In this document: positions 57,523-64,000 of the stretch, piece by piece
Position numbering within the stretch: position 1 is the stretch's first letter
Layout: the number at the start of each line of letters is the position of its first letter
Assembly (NCBI RefSeq): GCF_012273895.1
Contig: NW_024045135.1
Span: 372,001 to 436,000 of the forward strand
From: Zerene cesonia
Taxonomy: Eukaryota > Arthropoda > Insecta > Lepidoptera > Pieridae
Length of the DNA stretch: 64,000 nt
Reading direction: 5' to 3'
Notes under the pieces: model-generated
What the model was told of the DNA's origin: nothing
The model's input: the letters and a program-made list of their open reading frames with translations, nothing else
Database searches by the model: none
Made by a program: the position numbers and the translations under genes

Positions 57523-58550
57523 TGTTCTATAGATATTCCCTTCCAAAAGTTCGTTTATTGCTGTATTTTATTCACATAGACCAAACATCAGGCGGCGTTC
57601 TATGAGTCATTTATATACCAAAATACGGACAAACCTTGGACTAGAAAGTCTCACATTGCAGCGCGTCAAGGTCAACGGCATGGTGTTTTGGCTCACATTA
57701 CTTTATTGTTATTACTTTATTGAGAAACGATTGTATTTGCACTATATTAAGAGTTTGGTCGGAAAAGGTGCTTGGTTATAAAATAGGTGGAAGTCATAGT
57801 TTTAAGGAATTACAATAAGTAATTTGTCATCTCTTTTCATTGTTAATGACAGTATGTATTGTATAAGTATTGTTTACAGGCTACGAAATATGTTACTGAA
57901 GTTCAACAGTACCAAATAGCTTTCTATTATATCTAAATTGTTTTAATAACTACCAGGCAGCTTGGAATGTTATCCACATCAGTCGAATAGACTGTTCTAC
58001 TATCGAAAAATACATCCAAGTCAAATGCATACATTTATGTAGTTTTTAAACGCCGATGCAAAAATAGAGATGGACCGATTAGGTTGCGGTTTCTTTATTT
58101 GAAAGCCAGCTTCTTTGCGGTAGTTCTTAGCTATCTTTGATGAAAATCACTTAAAGATGGCGGCTTACACAAAATGTTAAATACTTTTTTCTCAGTTCTC
58201 TTAAGTCATGAAAGGGCTTATATTATTTCAAATTTAGAATTATTAAAGATTGCCGATAACATGAAATAAAAAAAAATAATAATTTAAACTACATATTCGT
58301 TCTCCTAACATGAACTTATTTACAAACCCTGTGGGCTTTTAGCTCGTAGTGCAATGTTGTTTTGTTAGCAAAAATTATGGTGTTAGCAAGGACATTAACC
58401 TTTGCATTGCGATCTGAATCGCACGTTGTGGTACATTTGTTTGTGAACATTATCTGCTTTGTGATGCACTTACCAGAAGATATTGGACAATAAAAGAGGC
58501 ACAATGCTGCTGTAGTCTGCATATCATATACATCATTTCTTTATTATTAA
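57523..58550. other. non-coding, nothing supported
   Basis: AT-rich. The Cys-containing minus-strand frame at 58,316-58,522 resembles no known domain and is not called. Confidence 0.45.
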
Positions 58551-58747
58551 CTAACTGTGCCTCGCGGTTTCACCCGCTTAAATCTTTATCCCGGAATATC
58601 GGGATAAAAAGTTGCCTATATGTTATTCCAGTTGTCCAGCTGTCTACGTACCAAACTTCATTGCAATTGGTTCAGTAGTCTTTGCGTGAAAGAGCAACAA
58701 ACACACACAAATCCTTACAAACTTTCGCATTTATAATATTAGTAGGA
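58551..58747 (-). mobile_element. Helitron-like element, family A, 3' end mutated
   Basis: Reverse, near full length. The CTAG end is altered (CTAAC read on the plus strand). The hairpin and 5' TCCTACTAATATTATAAATG are intact. Confidence 0.75.
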
Positions 58748-59256
58748 TTATTAGATTATTATTTATTCAATTCGAAAACCATTCAAGAGGGATTTTATTT
58801 ATTTATTAAGCGTTAGTCCGTTGTACGATAAAATATTTCGATATCTTTGCTATTCGTCGCTTCACTTTCACCCCTAAAAAGCCTAGTTGCCTAGTAGGTA
58901 AAGCCTGTAGTCTAAGTTTAGGTATTCTAAAAATCTGTTGGTGTGCTTTTCGCAACCACGTGATAAATTAATGATACATTAATTGAACAATTTTTATGTC
59001 TTGATTTCGAAAATAGAGGAGCCCATTGTTTTCTATTCGCCAGTATTTTTAGCGCAAGTAATAAGCATCTATTTGACAATAAAAATATCGGTGAACATAC
59101 ACAAAAACTGCACATAGACTAACATAGAACCTCCACCTTTTTGTTGCCTGTTTATAATACTACATATAAATTTCATACTTTGTCGTGGATAGGTAATGAG
59201 GGATTCGGAAATGCACAACTATCTAAAAAAATATTCACAGTTCATATTTTTTGGTG
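58748..59256. other. non-coding spacer downstream of the CAP gene
   Basis: AT-rich with nothing coding. It lies beyond the probable 3' end of the minus-strand CAP gene. Confidence 0.5.
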
Positions 59257-59262
59257 TTTATT
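59257..59262 (-). terminator. candidate polyadenylation signal of CAP gene
   Basis: AATAAA on the minus strand, about 140 nt after the stop codon. The spacing is plausible, but other A/T-rich hexamers occur nearby. Confidence 0.4.
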
Positions 59263-59402
59263 TGTACCTGTAGATATTCCTTTGTAACATATTTGTAAGA
59301 ATGTATTTATGTATCGCGAATATAAATGTTTTATGTAGGTTAAATAAATGCTTCAAGTGGTAATTCTATCTCTAACACCATACAAATACGGTTAGTTTTT
59401 TC

Positions 59403-59505
59403 TTAGCATTTATCACCAAAAGGCTGCTTGCAATCATTTATAGAGCAAGTGAGATGGCCGCTCGGTGTTCCAGACCGGTAAGGAGTTTCTCCCAAGTAGT
59501 TTCCA
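59403..59505 (-). CDS. CAP-superfamily gene, exon 6 (last)
   Basis: Acceptor TTATTTCAG|T. The T completes the split Ser codon, followed by GNYLGETPYRSGTPSGHLTC and then a Cys-rich tail ending in DKC and TAA. The usual YGPxGNY segment therefore spans the intron. Confidence 0.9.
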
Positions 59506-62500
59506 CTGAAATAAAAAAAAAAAAATATTAGAAAAAACTTAAACATGTCAAGCTATATTCTATTTAATAAAAATCTGTTAATTTTTTTTGAATTTGCTAA
59601 TGTCAGGAACTAGTGAAACGATTTTAAAAATTCTTTCACAATTGGATATGTAGGTACGTGTTCCCTGAATGCTATCAGCTAGATGTACCACGGGCGATGG
59701 GGTGTCGTTAGTATAGTTTATTAACAGTTAATCCTACTAATATAATAAATGCGAAAGTTTGTGAGGATGGATGTATGTGTATGTGTATGTGTATGTGTAT
59801 GAGTATGTGTATGTAACTTTCAGGCAAAAACTACTGAATCGATTGCAATGAAATTTTATACGTAGCTAGCTGGACAACTGGAATAGCACAGGGGCAATTT
59901 TTTATATCGATATTCCTACGGGATACAGACTTACGCGGGTGAAACCGCGGGGCGCAGCTAGTACTATACAATATCATGTCTCATCCCATAGAAGAAGAAA
60001 GTACTCGCCTTGGACCATAATTACAAACGAAGTAGTAGTTTATCCAGCCATCTTTCTGTTCAGAAGATAATCCGCAGCCAATATACACGGAATCGGACCA
60101 GACCATCTGTAATTATTAATTTTCATTTTATTTTAATAAAAGATTTACTAAAATAACTGTATACGCTAAGTTTCGCTCATTACCTAAATAGTTGAAATCT
60201 TTTTATGATGGAGAACTTAAAAGCTTTCTTATAAATTACTTTTTATTATCATCGATGTCAAACCGACCGACCCGAAAGAGAGGTTTAAGAGAAATGTTGA
60301 GTCTTGCAGGATATAGAAAACTGACAACCTGCTGGTACGACGAAAATCGATCAATGAAACATATCTTTATGACGTATACGAGTTTATCGGAGGACTACAA
60401 TAAAAACAGTTTACGTCTTGCTTTTGCATACATATTTATATTTATTGAATATGAAAGAATAGCAGCTTAACTGCTGTTCATTACTTTGATATGGCTGATG
60501 ATGGTATGACCATTAATAAATCAACGACAACACAATATAATATGGCCTTCATGTCGAGGCCATGATATATTTAAGACGTTTGGAAAAACGCGTTAAATTC
60601 TTTAATATGTTTACCTGTGTATAATGCCCAATCATTTTCTTAGATTGCATCTGTTCTGAGGTGAGGGGTCCATACGTGTAGTCCTGGTGTTCGTTAAACC
60701 ACGCGTTCAATGCGCTTTCCGGGTTAAATTTGAGACTTTTGTCCGTAGAACCCTGCCAATATATGTTCTCCCCCGTGGTGAATCTATTGGAACCTAGATA
60801 AGCACACTAATTTTATAAATGCGAAAGTTTCTTTGTTTGGATGTTTGCCCGTCAATCACGCTGAAACTACTACGGATTTTGATGAAATTTAGTATACAGA
60901 CAGGGTATAAGCTGACTTGGGTGATATGAAACTTTTTATCTCTATTAAATTCTCCCTTGGGATAAATTGGGATTAGATCTTGATATCCGGGCAAGGCCGG
61001 GGCGAGCGTCTAATGTTAAATAATAATGATTTCATCACTATAAGGCACGCACTATAAGGAAAGGTAAGGGTGAAATTTAAAGCTAGTATTCGTGAATAAG
61101 AACAAAACAAAACAATACATTAAAAAGATTTGGTACCACTCCAGATTCTAAAACTGGACCAATTCAAACATAAATTTTTTATCAAACACAAAAACAATCA
61201 CGCAAATCGCTTGGAAACCCTGGGAGGGAAATTGAACTCTCTCGGCATCATGAGCCTTTTTTTTTTTTTTTTAAGTGGGAAATCTTGCATAGATACCCAC
61301 GGCCTCCGGAGATAAAGCCGTGGGTTATGTCGGATTCCTACCGACCAAAACCCCACTGTGTTCCGTCGAGCCACTTAAGTGAAGGGGCCACGGGAGTTGA
61401 TTAAAATTCGTCCGCGACCCGGCATCATGTGCCTACGGGTACTTACACACAAGCGCACACATCCACGCACATGCACACACACACACACTTATCAGCCGTA
61501 CCACTTACCAATAGTTCTGTCAGGATTGTGTTCAAATACATTTCTAGAAGCCCACTTAGAAGCTTTGGCTGCCAATTCTTCATCCCAGATCTAAATAAAA
61601 AAAACAAAACGTTAAATTATAAACTAAAAATGATACATTTAGTTAATAAGATTTATTAAAAGATGTTTTAAAAGAACAACTTCAACATATTCTAAATACA
61701 ACGAAATGCAAATACATAATAAAATTTAAAATATTGAGACTGTTATGTTATTATTATGCAAATATTCTTTACAATACAATAGTAATCAAGGTCCAAAAAA
61801 AACGAAAAAACTTAAATTAACAATGAAGAATATAAAAAAAGCTGAAGACGATCGACACAGATATCATCATATTTTTTAACTCTGAAAAGTCTTTTAAGGA
61901 ATTTTGCATTTTTTCCATAATTTTCTTTTCCATAATTAATATAGGTATATACTTATTTATATACATCAACCGACGTCAAAAAAGGAGGAGATTTCGATTG
62001 GGCAGTATTTTGAGGTGTATCTCAGAACTTTTGGCGGAACTTTTGGATGTTTTTTTAATTGATAATATAATTTGTGCATCCCTGTGTTACCATATATATT
62101 GGTCTAATTCTGATAATATGAAGGCAGTTAAGCTTTATGTTAAAAATATTTATTTTTATATAGTACGAATTAAACTAATTTCCATTTTCATTCTTCCGTC
62201 TATGAATCAATACCATTTAAGTATCTTAATAAAATATCCGTTTGAGAAATTATTTATTCATTGAATAATTATTATAAACATCACATTAATTCGCAACCTT
62301 GTGTTAATTATGAATATTTATTGGACGGTATTGTAAGATAATATTTTATTGGTAGAAGTTGTGTTTATTTTTACCAAAAATCAATAAACATCGTTTAAAC
62401 TCAAATACAATAGATAGATAATTTCATAGTTCATTATTTTTTTAATTCATAGGTAAATGACCGAAATAATTATTTTCCCCAAAAAACGTCATAACGCATA

Positions 62501-63421
62501 ATAATTTTGAATATAAAATATGAACAAATAAAACAATTTTCTATCAAACAGAAAAAGATCACGCTAATTGGATGAAAACCCACGAAGTAATTTGAGTAAC
62601 AAAGTCTAAAAATACAATCGATTCGAAATAACTAGTAATTCAAATATACTTCGGTTAAAAATGTATGATGTCGTACCTAAACTTACTTATTGTAAATTTT
62701 CGCTTTATATAGCAACAAAAGAACAACAAATATTCAATTCAATTAGTGTTTATAACATTTATTATATTAGTTCATTTATTATATATATTAGTTCATTTTT
62801 TGACAAGTCTGTTATGAATTGAATTAAAACTTATCAATTAAAGACTCTTAAAAGGATTTTAGACGCGATTTATTCATAATATTATTAACCCGACGTTTCG
62901 AACAGTTTACAGCGAGCGTGGTCTCGGGGAGACACTTATCATAATATTGAAAACTATTTCATACCATGTATTTCATTTCTGAAGCAGCTGGTTGCTTGGC
63001 AACCCTGCCCTGCGCGAGTTGTAATCTTCTTTGATTGTGCCCGTTCACGATTGCTCTGATTTTCCTACACGGTAACGATGCTAGAAAATAAAACGTTCCT
63101 TAGACACATTACAGGCTTAGTATTCTAACACTGACGTAAAGTTGAATACCAGTTATGTTCACATCGGTTTGGTTGACGAATTGTCGAATTATTAAAACGA
63201 TATTATTCGCCATTGAACAACTTATGTGTTCAATTAAATAAAATACCAATTAACTACAGTGTAAAATTTAGTGTATACTTTATACTAAAACGATCTGATA
63301 AAATTATAAAACAATGCATAAAGAACTAAAGGTTAATTACTGAATCTTACTAACATGCCGGTTGAACATTAGCGATGCAGCCAAAAAATAACAACGATAC
63401 GAAAACAACACGAGAGTCCAT
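59403..63421 (-). CDS. secreted CAP-superfamily protein (venom allergen 5-like), whole spliced gene
   Basis: CAP/SCP proteins are small secreted disulphide-bonded proteins; those of insects are mostly of unknown role and the name does not imply venom. Six exons join in frame to 214 aa: 63,355-63,421, 62,965-63,080, 61,509-61,590, 60,615-60,793, 60,009-60,106 and 59,403-59,505. A signal peptide (about residues 1-17 with a hydrophobic VVFVSLLFFGCIA core) is followed by the CAP domain. HNQRR (37-41) opens helix 1. The cavity tetrad is His82, Glu97 (in GENIYW), Glu123 (WFNEH) and His145. The CAP1 signature GHYTQMVW spans 144-151, and the CAP2-like YFVCNYGPSGNY spans 173-184. Cys27, 159, 176, 201, 206 and 214 are available for disulphides. 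The protein is short and single-domain, and the active-site-like tetrad is complete. Family assignment is firm, biological role unknown. Confidence 0.92.
59732..59961 (+). mobile_element. Helitron-like element, family A, with (TATGTG)n
   Basis: Full length, flanked by A and T, with hairpin and GCGCAGCTAG end. A TATGTG repeat at about 59,771-59,815 lengthens it. It sits inside CAP intron 5, about 47 bp from the GC donor of exon 5. Confidence 0.83.
60009..60106 (-). CDS. CAP-superfamily gene, exon 5
   Basis: Acceptor AATTACAG|ATG. It encodes MVWSDSVYIGCGLSSEQKDG and YYFVCNYGP. The donor is CCAAG|GCGAGT, so it begins GC, and the frame across to exon 6 holds only if this site is used. Confidence 0.9.
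60107..60614. other. CAP intron 4 with a SINE family 1 remnant
   Basis: At about 60,296-60,385 the order GTCTTGCAGGA, CTACTGG-like, GAAAATCGATCAATGAAACA matches the body of the SINEs at 6,997 and 50,138, without their tRNA-like head. The plus-strand open frame over this stretch is incidental. Confidence 0.55.
60615..60793 (-). CDS. CAP-superfamily gene, exon 4
   Basis: Acceptor CTTATCTAG|GT, donor CAG|GTAAAC. It encodes SNRFTTGENIYWQGSTDKSL and then WFNEHQDYTYGP and MIGHYTQ. It holds three of the four tetrad residues. Confidence 0.95.
60800..61010 (+). mobile_element. Helitron-like fragment in CAP intron 3
   Basis: Begins CACTAATTTTATAAATGCGAAAGTTTCTTTG and contains CACGCTGAAACTACTACGGA and a GGGCAAGGCCGGGGCGAGC end. 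It is a diverged relative of family A. Confidence 0.5.
61256..61425 (+). repeat. dispersed repeat, ATTCGTCCGCG family
   Basis: T-run, AAGTGGGAAATCTTGCATAG, GTGGGTTATGTCGGATTCCT and AAAATTCGTCCGCGACC. Second copy of the repeat at 43,606-43,745. It is followed by an ACAC-rich run to 61,490, just before exon 3. Confidence 0.6.
61509..61590 (-). CDS. CAP-superfamily gene, exon 3
   Basis: Acceptor TTTATTTAG|ATC, donor TTG|GTAAGT (phase 1). It encodes IWDEELAAKASKWASRNVFE and then HNPDRTI. His82 of the tetrad is here. Confidence 0.95.
61591..62964. other. CAP intron 2
   Basis: AT-rich, no supported feature. The plus-strand frame at 61,998-62,264 is AT-driven. Confidence 0.55.
62965..63080 (-). 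CDS. CAP-superfamily gene, exon 2
   Basis: Acceptor TATTTTCTAG|CA, donor ATG|GTATGA (phase 0). It encodes SLPCRKIRAIVNGHNQRRLQ, LAQGR and QPAASEMKYM. The QPAASxM segment is typical of the venom allergen 5 branch. Confidence 0.93.
63355..63421 (-). CDS. CAP-superfamily gene, exon 1 (signal peptide)
   Basis: ATG at 63,421, the only ATG in frame before the hydrophobic core. It encodes MDSRVVFVSLLFFGCIANVQ and PA, then one base before the donor GTTAGT. T plus CA of exon 2 gives Ser. Confidence 0.88.
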
Positions 63422-63465
63422 TGTTTCAAATGTTTGAGTTCACCACCGTTTGGCTACTGGCTTCG

Positions 63466-63472
63466 TTATATA
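63466..63472 (-). promoter_or_regulatory. TATA box of the CAP-superfamily gene
   Basis: TATATAA on the minus strand, about 45 bp upstream of the ATG. A TSS roughly 30 bp downstream of it would leave a very short 5' UTR. This is a plausible core promoter, not proven. Confidence 0.5.
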
Positions 63473-64000
63473 GTGAAACAAAGTTAGGCTTCTAGACAAT
63501 ACTTGGCGATTTAACTGAGGTTGAGGAAGCTAGTTTAAGTTATATCGGACCGAACGTTATATCGTCGGGCGAATGGCAGAGCGCTTTTTACGATTATAAC
63601 TCCTGTGTAAGCCATTAAATTAAATATATTACAAATATTTAGAAATGCATACCTGATTCATCACTAATTTACAGGGTTAATGTTCTAAATGTCATAATCT
63701 AATTATTCGACATAATTTGTAAATTGAGCGACTTTCAATTTAAAAAGCGGTGATAATGAGTAACAAAAATAATGACATTTTAACAAAAAAGAAAAAAAAA
63801 ACTAAATCGGCTAAATTTAAGATCTAATTTAAATGGCACACCACAGGGAAGACACAAGCTTTCGAGGAAAAAAGTAAAATAAGAAGTAAGAATCAAAAGT
63901 TCTTAGATAAACAACAATTGATGTCATATCTACCGCATTTTTTTTTAAACCGTAGACAATATTAATTTTATTATACAAAGGTACTGGGTATCGAAAAGTA
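63473..64000. other. upstream region of the CAP gene
   Basis: AT-rich with nothing coding. It presumably holds upstream regulatory DNA, but I see no specific motif. Confidence 0.5.

Noticed and set aside
58316..58522. A Cys-containing 68-codon minus-strand frame
   Set aside because: The cysteine spacing matches no inhibitor or toxin family I know. It sits in AT-rich intergenic DNA.
60192..60470. A 92-codon plus-strand frame in CAP intron 4
   Set aside because: It overlaps a degenerate SINE body and lies opposite a well-supported gene's intron.
1..64000. CRISPR arrays, prokaryotic operons or phage-like modules
   Set aside because: No regularly spaced direct repeats and no dense coding. The spliced genes show that this is eukaryotic nuclear DNA.

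Overview
The window is eukaryotic nuclear DNA from an insect, almost certainly a moth or butterfly. It is strongly AT-rich, its genes are split into short exons by small introns with ordinary GT-AG signals, and non-coding DNA fills most of the 64 kb. It is full of short Helitron-like elements of the kind common in Lepidoptera (insertion between A and T, 5' TC, 3' CTAG). It also holds two families of tRNA-derived SINEs and fragments of poly(A)-tailed retroposons. I see no bacterial or organellar features.

Positions 1-36,968 hold no gene that I can support. They contain dispersed repeats, a precise head-to-tail dimer of a 179-bp Helitron-like element at 12,374-12,731, and a 1,000-N assembly gap at 23,607-24,606. 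The two flanks of that gap are the same 77 bp, so the gap is probably not a real distance.

Positions 36,969-63,421 hold three spliced genes, each of which I could follow in frame across every intron. (1) A calaxin-type EF-hand protein (EFCAB1/CLXN family, outer-arm dynein regulator) is on the plus strand, 36,969-41,751. It has two alternative first coding exons, both ending in the same phase and both fitting exon 2. (2) A short-chain dehydrogenase/reductase of the SDR16C type (retinol or 17-beta-hydroxysteroid dehydrogenase-like) is on the minus strand, 43,316 to about 48,216. It has six coding exons and converges with calaxin; only its extreme N-terminus is uncertain. (3) A secreted CAP-superfamily protein (venom allergen 5-like/SCP) is on the minus strand, 59,403-63,421. 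It has six exons, a signal peptide, a TATA box close upstream, and one intron with a GC rather than GT donor.

The genes do not form an operon or a shared pathway: one is axonemal, one is a membrane-associated oxidoreductase and one is secreted. Between and inside them the DNA is intronic or intergenic and carries the same repeat families. No previously undescribed gene system is evident. The most notable items are the duplicated alternative first exon of calaxin, the tandem Helitron, the false gap, a 50-bp near-perfect palindrome upstream of the dehydrogenase, and microsatellites grown repeatedly at the same site inside Helitron-like elements.
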